Part shown: one piece after another, positions 27,326-36,332 of the stretch
Layout: each line of letters opens with the position of its first letter
How positions within the stretch are numbered: position 1 is the stretch's first letter
From: an uncultured Psychromonas sp.
Lineage (GTDB): Bacteria; Pseudomonadota; Gammaproteobacteria; Enterobacterales; Psychromonadaceae
Assembly (NCBI RefSeq): GCF_947489755.1
Contig: NZ_CANLFB010000001.1
Span: forward strand, 186,001 to 250,000
Length of the DNA stretch: 64,000 nucleotides
Direction of reading: 5' to 3'
Notes under the pieces: model-generated
What the model was told of the DNA's origin: nothing
Database searches by the model: none
Seen by the model: the letters and a program-made list of their open reading frames with translations, nothing else
Translations under genes and position numbers: made by a program

Positions 27326-27834
27326 GAAGCAAACATACAATGATGTTGGTTAATCAAGTGACTGAAAGAGAGCAGGCAGTGAAAAAGTTGCCTGGTGATA
27401 CGGGCAAGCGGAACATGAAGGTGAGTTCGACTGGTAAGCAGGTGGAGATAGACACGAGTCGCGATTATGATCCACTGCTTGCTCCTACCAAGCGTAGGGT
27501 GGCTAAAAAGGTCGTACCAGGTAGAGTAACTCATAAGGATGTGCTTAAGCTCGTCACTCGGGCAATTATGAGAAGCTTGTTGCTAGGAGAAATTACTTAT
27601 GGTGACGCTTTAAGACTGTTACGCTTAGAGGTGCTTAATATGAAGCAACAAGATTATGCCAATATGGTAAGCGTATCTCGTAAGACGATTTCTGATATAG
27701 AGAATGGTAGCAAGATGCCAAGTGCAGATGTTATCAATAAGGTATTTAAGCCTTTTGGTCTTGAGCTTGGCTTGGTTCCTAAGAGTAAGAGTGTTTTGCG
27801 CGATATATTGAGTGGCGATGGTGATTCATTCTAA
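27322..27834 (+). CDS. Xre-family antitoxin (HipB-like) with long N-terminal extension
   Basis: 170 residues. The start ATG shares its last bases with the stop of the kinase gene. A helix-turn-helix lies at about 98-152 (LNMKQQDYANMVSVSRKTISDIENGSKMPSADVINKVF is its core region, quoted in parts: MKQQDYANMVSVSRKTISD). Residues 1-95 are basic and unlike classical HipB, which is only about 90 residues long in total. It should bind DNA upstream and the kinase. The order kinase-antitoxin is the reverse of E. coli hipBA. Confidence 0.8.
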   Translation: MRSKHTMMLVNQVTEREQAVKKLPGDTGKRNMKVSSTGKQVEIDTSRDYDPLLAPTKRRVAKKVVPGRVTHKDVLKLVTRAIMRSLLLGEITYGDALRLLRLEVLNMKQQDYANMVSVSRKTISDIENGSKMPSADVINKVFKPFGLELGLVPKSKSVLRDILSGDGDSF

Positions 27835-27930
27835 CCAGAATGCAGGTGAAGCAAGAGCATCAATATTTAAACTATTTATAATTGTTGTGGTAGGGCATTG
27901 TCAAGGGCGGTACCCTCAGTTAACAGCTTA

Positions 27931-28080
27931 GCCAATTGTTATTCTGCACAAATCATCATCCATACCGTTTGGCTTTATCATCGTTTTACACTGAGCTTTC
28001 GTGATATTGAAGAATTGCTCGCCTTGAGATGAATTGTTGTCACTTATGAATCGATTCGCCATCGGTGTAAAAAAAACGGT
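27931..28080 (+). pseudogene. IS6-family transposase remnant
   Basis: About 50 codons read IIIHTVWLYHRFTLSFRD, then IEELLALR, a TGA stop, and IVVTYESIRHRCKKNG. This matches the start of IS6-type DDE transposases (pattern VWLYxRF-LS-RDVEELLAERG-VTYETIRRW). The stop replaces the conserved Gly codon (GGA to TGA). Both ends of the gene and its inverted repeats are missing, so the element is dead. Confidence 0.7.
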
Positions 28081-28153
28081 AATATTTAGAGCCATTTTAA
28101 ACTTTCAAAAAATAGCTCGATTAAATTAAAAACATTTATTTAATGCTGTTTAT

Positions 28154-28509
28154 CTAAGGCTGAGAGCAGTTAAGTAAGGTATTCATATCTTTTATCAAAA
28201 GCTCGTTAACTTCTTCGTTAGATAGGTTTTCAAAACAAATAAATTGAATAAAGCGTGCATTTTGTAATTGAAATAATGCTTTGGCTAGTTCATAAGGTGA
28301 TATTTGTTTAGATATCTGACCCTTCTCTTGTAGCTTTTCTAGCGGAGCGATTAATTCGATTGCAAGCTTGTGATCTAAAGAAATATAATTTCGGCTAAAA
28401 TACGGGTGATTACTATTAAATGATGCGGCAAGGATTTCACGCCAAATATCATTATTTAAATAGTGCGTTCTTATTCGGCTAAAGTGCCTAAAGCTGTCAG
28501 TGAGTTATC
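28154..28509 (-). pseudogene. TetR-family regulator, C-terminal fragment
   Basis: An open frame of about 115 codons without a start reads YLNNDIWREILAASFNSN, then HPYFSRNYISLDHKL, LIAPLEKLQEKGQIS and PYELAKALFQLQNARFI, ending at TAG 28156-28154. It resembles the ligand-binding half of TetR regulators (WREILAAS, ALFQL-N). An in-frame stop lies just upstream and the DNA-binding domain is missing, so it is a truncated pseudogene. Confidence 0.55.
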
Positions 28510-28553
28510 ACGCTGGTTACGTGCTGAATTTCAAGGCAATTAGACATTCAACA

Positions 28554-29465
28554 CTATGTTTCATTCATGATATCAATGAATTTTTTAACTATTTGATTAT
28601 GCTTCACTTCTTTTTTGGAGATGAGGCTTATATCTGAATTAAAATGAAACGTATCGGGCAGGATAGGTTTCATCATGTTTTTTTCAATCCAATAAGAGGC
28701 ATAATGATCGGGTAAAAATCCTATATAGGTCCCAGTAAGGATTAAAAAGGCGATGCCTTCATGGTCTGATGCTGTTGCAGTGCAGCGTAAACGCTCATGC
28801 AACGTTATTGCCTCAGGTATCATGCGGTGATTCGTAATGATTGTATTTGTTTCCTTTAATTCATCAGTTGTTATCGCATTATTAGTAAAAAGAGGGTGCT
28901 CGTGACTGCAATAAAGAAAATAAGATTCACTATAAAGAGGTTGATATTCTAGCCCAGAAGAATGGTTGTAAGGCGCTGCACCTAAGTGAAAACGCCCATC
29001 CAGAATGCCTTTCTCAATATCATTAGGGGTTGTCATGGTTATGTTAATATTAATTTTTTCACTCATTTGACGTATTTTTCTTAATGTGTGGGTAATTAAC
29101 ATTTGTGGTTGTGATACTAGGTTATTGATTAATCCAATATTAAGCTCGCCTCGTAAGTCATTATTTATTTCATTAACATCATTTCGAAACGATTCAATAG
29201 ACGCCAAAAAAACCTCTGCCGACTCTAATACGGCAGCACCTTCATCTGTCAGGGTAAATCCACCGCGCCCACGATAACAAAGTCGCATATTCAAACGCTT
29301 TTCTAAGCTACTCATTTGTAAAGAGATTGCTGACTTTGTAATCCCTAATACGGATTCTGCAGCGGTGAACCCTCCACATTCAACAACGGTTTTGAAAATA
29401 CGAATTAACTTAATATCAAAATCTGTAATTTGATTAACTAACGGCTTTTTCTTAAAGTTTTGCAT
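28554..29465 (-). CDS. LysR-family regulator, divergent from the aminotransferase
   Basis: 303 residues. The winged helix-turn-helix is at about 17-75 (FKTVVECGGFTAAESVLGIT, KSAISLQMSSLEKRL) and the effector-binding domain runs from about 100 to the end. It is 97 bp from, and divergent to, the Tpa-like aminotransferase gene, so it most likely controls that gene and mmsA. The effector is probably a pathway amine or keto acid. The 5' flank of the gene is intact, the 3' flank is decayed DNA. Confidence 0.85.
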   Translation of the reverse strand: MQNFKKKPLVNQITDFDIKLIRIFKTVVECGGFTAAESVLGITKSAISLQMSSLEKRLNMRLCYRGRGGFTLTDEGAAVLESAEVFLASIESFRNDVNEINNDLRGELNIGLINNLVSQPQMLITHTLRKIRQMSEKININITMTTPNDIEKGILDGRFHLGAAPYNHSSGLEYQPLYSESYFLYCSHEHPLFTNNAITTDELKETNTIITNHRMIPEAITLHERLRCTATASDHEGIAFLILTGTYIGFLPDHYASYWIEKNMMKPILPDTFHFNSDISLISKKEVKHNQIVKKFIDIMNET

Positions 29466-29478
29466 TTCTATAACTTAA

Positions 29479-29509
29479 GTAAAGTAAATTTGAATTTAAC
29501 TTAACTTAC
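29479..29509. promoter_or_regulatory. Candidate LysR operator
   Basis: GTAAAGTAAATT-TG-AATTTAACTTAACTTAC is an imperfect palindrome midway between the LysR gene and the divergent aminotransferase gene. Size and position fit a LysR-family site. Confidence 0.35.
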
Positions 29510-29562
29510 TCCTGTGAGATAAAAGATCCATCAATTATTTATTTAATTAAAAGTTAATAGGG

Positions 29563-30927
29563 ATGATGGAAATGGACAAAAATAATTTCAGTGAAGAGAT
29601 TGAGTTAGATTCTGCACACGTTTGGCACCATATGACTCAACACTCTAATAGCAAGCCCCCTATGTTTGTTAAGGGTGAAGGGTCTTATTTATGGAATGCG
29701 GATGGCGTGCGTTTTTTAGATGCGACTTCAGGCGGTGTATGGTGTGTTAATGTTGGCTATGGTCGTGAAACTATTGCTGAAGCGGTTAAAGAAAATCTCA
29801 TTCAACTAAATTATTCTGCTGGTTCTACAGGCACGCCTATCGCGAGTAAATTTGCAGCAAAACTATTAAGTTATATGCCAGGACTACATCGTGTTTATTA
29901 TTCTAATTCCGGTTCAGAGGCCAATGAAAAAGCTTATAAAATGGTGCGCCAAATTTCAGAAAAATTCTACAACGGTAAAAAATCAAAAATACTCTACCGT
30001 GATCGTGATTATCACGGAACGACTATCACCTGCTTAAGTTCTTCTGGTCAGGAAGAGCGTAAAAATCAGTATGGACCTTTCACACCAGGTTTTGTTGAGT
30101 TTCCACATTGTTGTGAGTATCGCAGCCAGTATGGTGATGTTGATAATTACGCCGAGCTATCACTTAATGCATTAGAAAAAATCATCCTTGCGGAAGATCC
30201 TGACACTATAGGCGCTATCGTCGTTGAGCCGATTACTGCCGGTGGTGGCGTCATTGTTCCACCTGAAGGTTATTTCAAAGGCGTAGAAGCGCTTTGTCGT
30301 AAGTACAATATATTGCTTCATATTGATGAAGTGGTTTGTGGTTTAGGTCGAACAGGTAAATGGTTTGGTTATCAGCATTTTGATATTCAACCAGACATCG
30401 TCACCATGGCTAAAGGACTTGCTTCAGCTTATGCCGCTATTTCTTGTACGGTTGTTTCTGAGGATGTATTTAAAAAATTAAATGACCGACCTGATGAGCG
30501 TGAAAGTTACTTCCGCGATATTAGTACATTTGGTGGTTGTACAGCAGGCCCAGCAGCGGCTTTAGAAAACATAGCCATTATAGAACGAGAAGGCTTGGTA
30601 GAAAATTCAGAGGTTATTGGTGACTATTTACTGAATAACTTATCTTTACTCATGAACAAGCATCAAGTTATTGGTGATGTTCGAGGTAAAGGGTTATTTC
30701 TTGGGTTAGAGCTCGTTAAAGATCGAGTGACTAAAGAGCCGATGGAAGAGACTATGCTAATGAAAGTGGTTGCGCATTGTAGTAAAAATGGCGTGTTAAT
30801 TGGCCGTACAAATCGTTCTTTTAGAAAATATAATAATACATTGTGTTTGAGCCCGATGTTGACGCTTACTAAAGAGCAAGCTGATGTTATCACGGAAGCT
30901 ATTGATAACGCTTTAGCCGATTTATAA
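29563..30927 (+). CDS. Class III aminotransferase, taurine/beta-alanine:pyruvate type (Tpa-like)
   Basis: 454 residues. PLP lysine K284 in TMAKGLASAY and D255 in HIDEVVCG are present. Many segments match taurine:pyruvate aminotransferase from roseobacters as I recall it: HVWHHMTQH, DATSGGVW, VNVGYGRE, YYSNSGSEANEKA, ILYRDRDYHGTT and NNTLCLSP. The reaction moves an omega-amino group to pyruvate, giving alanine and an aldehyde acid. Taurine use would need Xsc, which is not here; the downstream mmsA fits beta-alanine better. A second ATG three codons in (29572) is possible. Confidence 0.85.
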   Translation: MMEMDKNNFSEEIELDSAHVWHHMTQHSNSKPPMFVKGEGSYLWNADGVRFLDATSGGVWCVNVGYGRETIAEAVKENLIQLNYSAGSTGTPIASKFAAKLLSYMPGLHRVYYSNSGSEANEKAYKMVRQISEKFYNGKKSKILYRDRDYHGTTITCLSSSGQEERKNQYGPFTPGFVEFPHCCEYRSQYGDVDNYAELSLNALEKIILAEDPDTIGAIVVEPITAGGGVIVPPEGYFKGVEALCRKYNILLHIDEVVCGLGRTGKWFGYQHFDIQPDIVTMAKGLASAYAAISCTVVSEDVFKKLNDRPDERESYFRDISTFGGCTAGPAAALENIAIIEREGLVENSEVIGDYLLNNLSLLMNKHQVIGDVRGKGLFLGLELVKDRVTKEPMEETMLMKVVAHCSKNGVLIGRTNRSFRKYNNTLCLSPMLTLTKEQADVITEAIDNALADL

Positions 30928-31071
30928 GCCCTATACGTTAGAGCGATGACTCCTTTAACGTTTTTCACAGATCAACATGAAATAGAATATTTAATGAATT
31001 AGGTAAAAATTTAATGACGTTACCTAATCAAACACTATAAAAATTTAATGATATAAACTTTGGAGTATCAA

Positions 31072-32568
31072 ATGACGAACGTAATCGGCCATCTAATTGG
31101 CGGGAAATTAGTAAATGATAGTACTGAACGTACACAAGATGTATTTAATCCTGCAACCGGTGAAGTAAGTTGTCAGGTTTCTTTAGCGTCTAAAAAGACA
31201 GTAGAGCAAGCTATCAAAGAAGCACAAGCTGCTTTTCCTGGCTGGCGTAATACACAGCCGATTAAACGTGCACGAGTGATGTTTCGCTTTAAAGAATTAC
31301 TTGAGCAAAATGCAGAACATATTTGTAAGTTGATTGGCCAAGAACATGGCAAAATTTCACATGATGCAGCCGGTGAATTACAACGTGGTATCGAAAATGT
31401 TGAGTATGCTTGTGGGGCTCCGGAATTATTAAAAGGTGAGCACAGTAAAAATGTCGGACCTAATATCGATTCATGGAGTGAGTTTCAACCTCTTGGCGTA
31501 GTGGCAGGTATTACACCATTTAACTTCCCGGCTATGGTACCGATGTGGATGTTTCCATTAGCGATTGTTTGTGGGAACTGTTTCATTTTAAAGCCTTCTG
31601 AACGTGATCCAAGCTCAACATTATTTATCGCTAAATTATTAACAGAAGCAGGTTTACCTGACGGCGTAATGAGTGTGGTTAATGGCGATAAAGAAGCCGT
31701 TGATGCATTGATAGAGTCCCCTCTAGTAAAAGCGATCAGCTTTGTAGGCTCTACGCCTATCGCAGAAACTATCTATGCAAAAGCGAGCGCTAATGGTAAA
31801 CGTTGCCAAGCATTAGGTGGCGCAAAAAACCACGCTATTATCATGCCTGATGCTGATATGGATAATGCAGTTAACCAATTAACAGGGGCTGCATTTGGCT
31901 CGTCGGGTGAGCGTTGTATGGCGTTATCAGTTGCGGTTACCGTTGGTAAGCAAGCGGGCGATACGTTTGTAGGAAAAATGACTGATGCGATGCAAGGCTT
32001 GAAAGTCGGTGACTATGATACTGCTACGAATGATTTTGGTCCTGTGATTAGTAAAGCACATAAAGAGAAAGTAGTAGGTTTTATAAATAGTGCTAAGCAA
32101 CAAGGTGCAAAAATTATTGTTGATGGTACACAAATTTCAGTCAAAGGATTTGAAGACGGTTATTTTGTTGGTGCAACATTAATTGATGATGTGACGCCTG
32201 AAATGGACAGCTATAAAGCAGAAATATTTGGTCCTGTGTTGCAAGTGATTCGTGTAGACACCATGGAAGAGGCGATGCAGTTAATTAATGACCATGAGTA
32301 TGGTAACGGTACTTGTATCTTTACACGTGATGGTGAAGCTGCGCGATATTTCTCAGATAATATTGAAGTCGGTATGGTTGGGGTTAATGTTCCTTTACCT
32401 GTGCCTGTTGCTTATCACAGCTTTGGTGGCTGGAAACGTTCATTATTCGGTGATTTACATGCATATGGCCCTGATGGCGTGCGTTTTTATACTAAACGCA
32501 AAACAGTTACTCAACGCTGGCCTTCAAGTGGATTACGTGAAGGTGTTAACTTCGCATTCCCAAGCTAA
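31072..32568 (+). CDS. mmsA: CoA-acylating (methyl)malonate-semialdehyde dehydrogenase
   Basis: 498 residues from ATG 31072, preceded by GGAG at 7 nt; the in-frame TTG at 31060 is rejected. Catalytic Cys282 is in SGERCMAL. The general-base Glu of ordinary aldehyde dehydrogenases is replaced in GGAKNHA, the mark of the CoA-dependent MmsA family. ITPFNFPAMVPMWMFP is also typical. It converts malonate or methylmalonate semialdehyde to acetyl- or propionyl-CoA. With the upstream aminotransferase this gives beta-alanine to acetyl-CoA; an independent role in valine breakdown is possible. Confidence 0.9.
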   Translation: MTNVIGHLIGGKLVNDSTERTQDVFNPATGEVSCQVSLASKKTVEQAIKEAQAAFPGWRNTQPIKRARVMFRFKELLEQNAEHICKLIGQEHGKISHDAAGELQRGIENVEYACGAPELLKGEHSKNVGPNIDSWSEFQPLGVVAGITPFNFPAMVPMWMFPLAIVCGNCFILKPSERDPSSTLFIAKLLTEAGLPDGVMSVVNGDKEAVDALIESPLVKAISFVGSTPIAETIYAKASANGKRCQALGGAKNHAIIMPDADMDNAVNQLTGAAFGSSGERCMALSVAVTVGKQAGDTFVGKMTDAMQGLKVGDYDTATNDFGPVISKAHKEKVVGFINSAKQQGAKIIVDGTQISVKGFEDGYFVGATLIDDVTPEMDSYKAEIFGPVLQVIRVDTMEEAMQLINDHEYGNGTCIFTRDGEAARYFSDNIEVGMVGVNVPLPVPVAYHSFGGWKRSLFGDLHAYGPDGVRFYTKRKTVTQRWPSSGLREGVNFAFPS

Positions 32569-32937
32569 TTATATAGATTAAAGTACGTACCTCATTTTAA
32601 TGTTGAATTAAGTGAGGTACTTGAACGGCATGCCACTTAAGGTTAGTTGATAGATTAATTATTTATCTGCTAGCCTCTTTTCAATTCAACGCTTATTGAG
32701 TTTTTCATTTTGAATGAAACCGGTATAAATAACCTCAGTTTTGGATAAGCAAAGCGATATAACACCGCTATTTCTGTGGATTCCTGCGTTAAATTACCCC
32801 TCAAGCCCCCATTCTTGCTTTAATCATCCGCCTTGAACTGCGCAAAAACTAACGGCACTGACTAGTTAAAAATATAGTCTTATGCATTTTAAATGCAATT
32901 CCGCCTCATTAACCAGAATTGAGGTTAAAGATATTTG
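32569..32937. other. Intergenic region carrying the larger MITE-like copy
   Basis: No gene is seen. The 196-bp terminal-inverted-repeat element (32731-32926) takes up half of it and ends just past the stop codon of the next LysR gene. The first part after mmsA shows no clear terminator. Confidence 0.5.
32731..32926. repeat. MITE-like element, 196-bp copy
   Basis: Starts AACCTCAGTTTTGG and ends CCAGAATTGAGGTT, which are inverted repeats with few mismatches. The left 35 bp and right 22 bp correspond to the short copy at 1994-2053; the central 135 bp are unique to this copy and contain no coding frame. It is probably a non-autonomous derivative of an insertion sequence whose parent is not in the window. 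Confidence 0.6.
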
Positions 32938-33918
32938 TTAAATCTGATTATCAGTGTTTTTTTCTGAGTTTTTTAAGCTAACGTTTCTTATCTGCATTAT
33001 TTCAGTAATATCATGATGCTTTTTATATTGCTTTGCTTGTTGCCTTATCCAATCCCTAAAAAATATTATTTCGGGACGTTCAATTAATTTTTTTAAGTAA
33101 ACCAGATACATTCCATCATCTTCAATGACATGACCAAATAAAGGAACAAGGCGACCGCTTTTAATGGCTGTTGAAACTAATGAGTGCCTTCCTAATGCCA
33201 CCCCTTGGCCATCAATGGCTGCCTGAACAATTAAATCTAATTGGTTGAATTTATAGCCTTCATTTGCATCTATATTTTTTATATTTAGCTCTGATAACCA
33301 ACGGTGCCAAGATGTCGATAATTTAGCTTGAGGCACTGAGTCATGTAGTAATGTGACTCCTCTTAAATCATCAGGTGTTAATAGAGGATGTTTCTTTAGT
33401 AACTCGGGGCTTGCAACGGGATATATATAATCTTGAAAGAGTAATTCTTTTTTCATCGTGGGATGATCACTAAGCCGATGATAAATACCGATGTCCGCTT
33501 CTTTATTTTGAAAGTTTGGTACAGCAAAACTAACGTTTAAGTTGACATCAATTTCAGGGTGGGTTTCATAAAATTCATTAATACGGGGCATTAACCAACA
33601 ACTAGTAAAAGAAGGTAAGCAATAAAGTTCAAGTCGCATTTTTGGGGTACTATAATCGAGACGATTAATTGTTTGCAACATCTCATTTAATGCAAAAGAG
33701 ACCGATTGAAATAATTGTTCTCCATTAATGGTCAGTTTTAGCGGTTTTCGTTCAAAGACTTTATAGTTTAATACTTCTTCAAGTAAGGTTATTTTTTGAC
33801 TGACTGCACTCTGAGAAACACAAAGTTCTTCTGCCGCTATGGTGAAATTTAAGTGGCGTGCGGCACATTCAAAATAGCGTAATGCTTCTAAGGATGGTAG
33901 TCGAGTTATCAAATTCAA
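32938..33918 (-). CDS. LysR-family regulator, GcvA-like
   Basis: 326 residues. Its N-terminus LPSLEALRYFECAARHLNFT, then AAEELCVSQSAVSQKI, is characteristic of the GcvA branch of LysR regulators. It is divergent from the ABC transporter/ureohydrolase operon across a 499-bp gap and is the likely regulator of that operon. The MITE-like element begins right behind its stop codon. Effector unknown; a guanidino compound or its product is plausible. Confidence 0.85.
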   Translation of the reverse strand: MNLITRLPSLEALRYFECAARHLNFTIAAEELCVSQSAVSQKITLLEEVLNYKVFERKPLKLTINGEQLFQSVSFALNEMLQTINRLDYSTPKMRLELYCLPSFTSCWLMPRINEFYETHPEIDVNLNVSFAVPNFQNKEADIGIYHRLSDHPTMKKELLFQDYIYPVASPELLKKHPLLTPDDLRGVTLLHDSVPQAKLSTSWHRWLSELNIKNIDANEGYKFNQLDLIVQAAIDGQGVALGRHSLVSTAIKSGRLVPLFGHVIEDDGMYLVYLKKLIERPEIIFFRDWIRQQAKQYKKHHDITEIMQIRNVSLKNSEKNTDNQI

Positions 33919-34417
33919 ACCTCATTTTATTAATATTGTTATCGTAAATTATATACCAGACACCTTTAATTAGGGTATTTGTTAATGCCTTTACTTCACT
34001 TTCTATTCTATTGCTTCATCATTTTTTATTAATGTAGACCCTGTAAATAATTCTGTGTGGGATAACTTGTTATTGCCCGCTTCATTATTGGATCGAAAAA
34101 CTAACGTATTTGACTATATATTTCGTTCCTTTGTTCATTTTACTCATCTTTTTATATCAATAGATCATCCGTTTTATTGCACTTAAATCATGCATTTTAA
34201 CGTACCTATTTATATTTTTATTCTCCAATTTACAGGCATTCTGACCTTTATTTAAGGTGAGGAGATACGGGTTCGATTAAGTGCGCTAATTGCACCGATA
34301 TAAAGCATTAGCCAAGCTTATCTTTAACCATTAGAAATGGTTACTGTCAGATAAGTAAGAATTAATGCAGTATATTATTCAAGCAATTAAACCATTTAAT
34401 GATTAGGGACTATCGTT
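33919..34417. other. Long leader between LysR and the ABC operon
   Basis: No open frame of note. A nested inverted repeat sits at 34317-34355, about 60 bp before the binding-protein gene. I searched by eye for guanidine riboswitch motifs and found none. Confidence 0.45.
34317..34355 (+). promoter_or_regulatory. Nested hairpin in the ABC operon leader
   Basis: CTTATCT (34317-34323) pairs with AGATAAG (34349-34355), and inside it AACCATT (34326-34332) pairs with AATGGTT (34336-34342) over a 3-nt loop. There is no T run, so it could be an mRNA structure or a protein site. Confidence 0.45.
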
Positions 34418-35272
34418 ATGAAAAATATATTATCACCACTAAAATTAACGCTGATATCAGTAAGTTTATTATGCTCAGCTTTCACATCAACCGCTCAAGC
34501 TGATTTACTTGACGATATAAAAGCGAAAGGCGAAATTATCATTGCAACAGAAGCTCGTTTTGCACCTTTTGAAATGCTCGATGGAGGAAAAGTAGTTGGG
34601 TACGGTAAAGATGTTCTTGATGAAGTCTTAAAGGATTTACCGGGTGTCGAACTGACGCTTTTAGATTTACCTTTTCAAGGCATTTTAGCTGGGTTGAGTG
34701 CTGAACGTTATGACTTTGTGACTGCAACGTTAACCATTACAAAAAAACGTTCAGAAAAATATGCTTTTACGTACCCTATCTCTTCAGCTGCAATTGCAAT
34801 ATTAAAGCGTAAAGGTGATGAGAGAATTATGAAACCTGAAGATATGGAAGGTATGGTTATTGGCACACAAGCTGGTTCTGCACATAATAACATTATCGAA
34901 ACCTTTGAAAAAGAAACCCTCCAAGCAACTGGTTCAGGGTACAAGTCAATGAAGCAATTTACTGATTATAATGAAGCATATGCTGCTTTAGCATCAAGAC
35001 GTGTAGATGCTGTGCCACAAGCATTACCAAACTTAGCGCCAATTATTAAAGAACGTCCTGATATGTTTGAGATTATACAACCATCTTTTGGCCCTGAAAC
35101 CTATTATGGCTGGGTCGGAAGAAAAGATAAAAACTCTGCAACGCTAGTACAATTCTTTAGTGATGGTATCGAAAAATTACAAAAGAGCGGCAAGTTAGCT
35201 GAACTGCAACAAAAATGGTTTGGATTCACAATGGAGTTACCTGTTGGCATAGTCCCTGAGCCTAAATCTTAG
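34418..35272 (+). CDS. ABC transporter periplasmic binding protein, polar amino acid type
   Basis: 284 residues. Signal peptide with core LTLISVSLLCSAF and cleavage near AQA. The mature part begins DLLDDIKAKGEIIIATEARFAPFE and contains the family signature (GKDVLDEVLKDLPGV, VTATLTITKKRSEKYAFTYPI). It should deliver a cationic or guanidino amino acid to the permeases below. It is followed by the ureohydrolase (108 bp), the two permeases and the ATPase, all on one strand, so all are likely one operon. Confidence 0.88.
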   Translation: MKNILSPLKLTLISVSLLCSAFTSTAQADLLDDIKAKGEIIIATEARFAPFEMLDGGKVVGYGKDVLDEVLKDLPGVELTLLDLPFQGILAGLSAERYDFVTATLTITKKRSEKYAFTYPISSAAIAILKRKGDERIMKPEDMEGMVIGTQAGSAHNNIIETFEKETLQATGSGYKSMKQFTDYNEAYAALASRRVDAVPQALPNLAPIIKERPDMFEIIQPSFGPETYYGWVGRKDKNSATLVQFFSDGIEKLQKSGKLAELQQKWFGFTMELPVGIVPEPKS

Positions 35273-35380
35273 GGAATCAATGAAGGTAAACCTTTTATAA
35301 CAATCACTTGTACTATCTTTTGATAATTTCAAATGAATATTAATTTATTTGCTTATGAATTGCCGTCTATAGGAAATAAT

Positions 35381-36331
35381 ATGACTCAAGATCAACAAAA
35401 ACTTCCACGTTACAGTGGCATTGCAACTTTTATGCGCTCTCCTTACCAGCCTTCATTAGAGAACGTTGATATAGGTTTAATTGGTGTTCCTTTTGATGGA
35501 GGTGTAACTAACCGAACTGGTACTCGTCATGGCCCTCGTGAAGTACGTAATCAATCGAGCTTAATGCGCACGGTAAATCAAAGTACAGGCGTTGCGCCAT
35601 TTGACTTATGTCGTGTTGCTGATATTGGTGATGCATTACCTGATAACCCATTTGAATTAATACAAAGCCATAATGCAATTCAACGCTTTTATGAAGATGT
35701 TGTTGCAAGAGGAATAATGCCAATCTCAGCGGGTGGAGATCATTCTATTAGTTTGCCAATACTAAGAGCATTAGCAAAAGATGGCCCAGTTTCATTAGTC
35801 CATTTTGATGCGCATTGTGATACTGGAGATGATTATCTAGGCTCTAAATTTCATCATGGTTCACCTTTTAAAATTGCTGTTGAAGAAGGATTAATTGATC
35901 CAACCAAAACGATTCAAATTGGTATTCGTGGTTCAGTTACTGATAAAGATATTTGGAAATTCAGCCATGATAGTGGTATGCGAGTCATTTATATGGATGA
36001 GTTTTACAAGCTAGGAACGGAAGGCATTATTAAGGAAGTTCATAAACTAGTTGGAGATACGCCAGCTTATATTACTTTTGATGTTGATGGACTTGATCCT
36101 GCTTTTGCAATTGGCACTGGGACACCAGAAGTCGGTGGATTTACTACTTTTGAAGCATTACAAATGATTCGTGGTTTATCAGGGTTAAATGTCATTGGTG
36201 GTGATGTAGTTGAAGTTGCTCCTCCCTTTGACCCTTCAGGCGCAACAGCATTAGTGGGTGCAACCATGATGTTTGAAATACTTTGTGTCGCTGCAGAATC
36301 ATTAGCAAACCGTAAAAAATCAGGAAGTTAA
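35381..36331 (+). CDS. Ureohydrolase (agmatinase/guanidinobutyrase family)
   Basis: 316 residues from ATG 35381, which has AGGA 7 nt upstream; an upstream in-frame ATG (35333) has none. The binuclear Mn site is complete: GGDHS (H121), DAHCDT (D143, H145, D147) and FDVDGLDP (D234, D236). It releases urea from a guanidino substrate. Segments such as RYSGIATFMR and GTRHGPREVR resemble guanidinobutyrase (GbuA) and guanidinopropionase as well as agmatinase (SpeB), so the substrate is open. Insertion between binding protein and permease genes says the transported compound is the substrate. Confidence 0.88.
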   Translation: MTQDQQKLPRYSGIATFMRSPYQPSLENVDIGLIGVPFDGGVTNRTGTRHGPREVRNQSSLMRTVNQSTGVAPFDLCRVADIGDALPDNPFELIQSHNAIQRFYEDVVARGIMPISAGGDHSISLPILRALAKDGPVSLVHFDAHCDTGDDYLGSKFHHGSPFKIAVEEGLIDPTKTIQIGIRGSVTDKDIWKFSHDSGMRVIYMDEFYKLGTEGIIKEVHKLVGDTPAYITFDVDGLDPAFAIGTGTPEVGGFTTFEALQMIRGLSGLNVIGGDVVEVAPPFDPSGATALVGATMMFEILCVAAESLANRKKSGS

Positions 36332-36332
36332 T

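Larger units (their letters stand above)
27835..28553. other. Graveyard of decayed mobile and regulatory genes
   Basis: Between the antitoxin and the next LysR gene there is no intact gene. It contains an IS6-like transposase fragment (27931-28080, plus strand) and the C-terminal part of a TetR regulator (28154-28509, minus strand). Confidence 0.6.

Noticed and set aside
28440..28552. Plus-strand frame ending KVPKAVSELSRWLRAEFQGN as a gene end
   Set aside because: It is short, has a stop just upstream and lies opposite the TetR fragment; I recognise no family.
34268..34278. CGGGTTCGATT, identical to 11 bases of the tRNA-Gly T-arm, as a possible island attachment site
   Set aside because: The match stops after 11 bases and does not reach the tRNA 3' end where integrases cut; no integrase gene is present.
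34000..34417. Guanidine riboswitch before the ABC/ureohydrolase operon
   Set aside because: The conserved ykkC motifs and paired ACGR loops of the known classes were not found.
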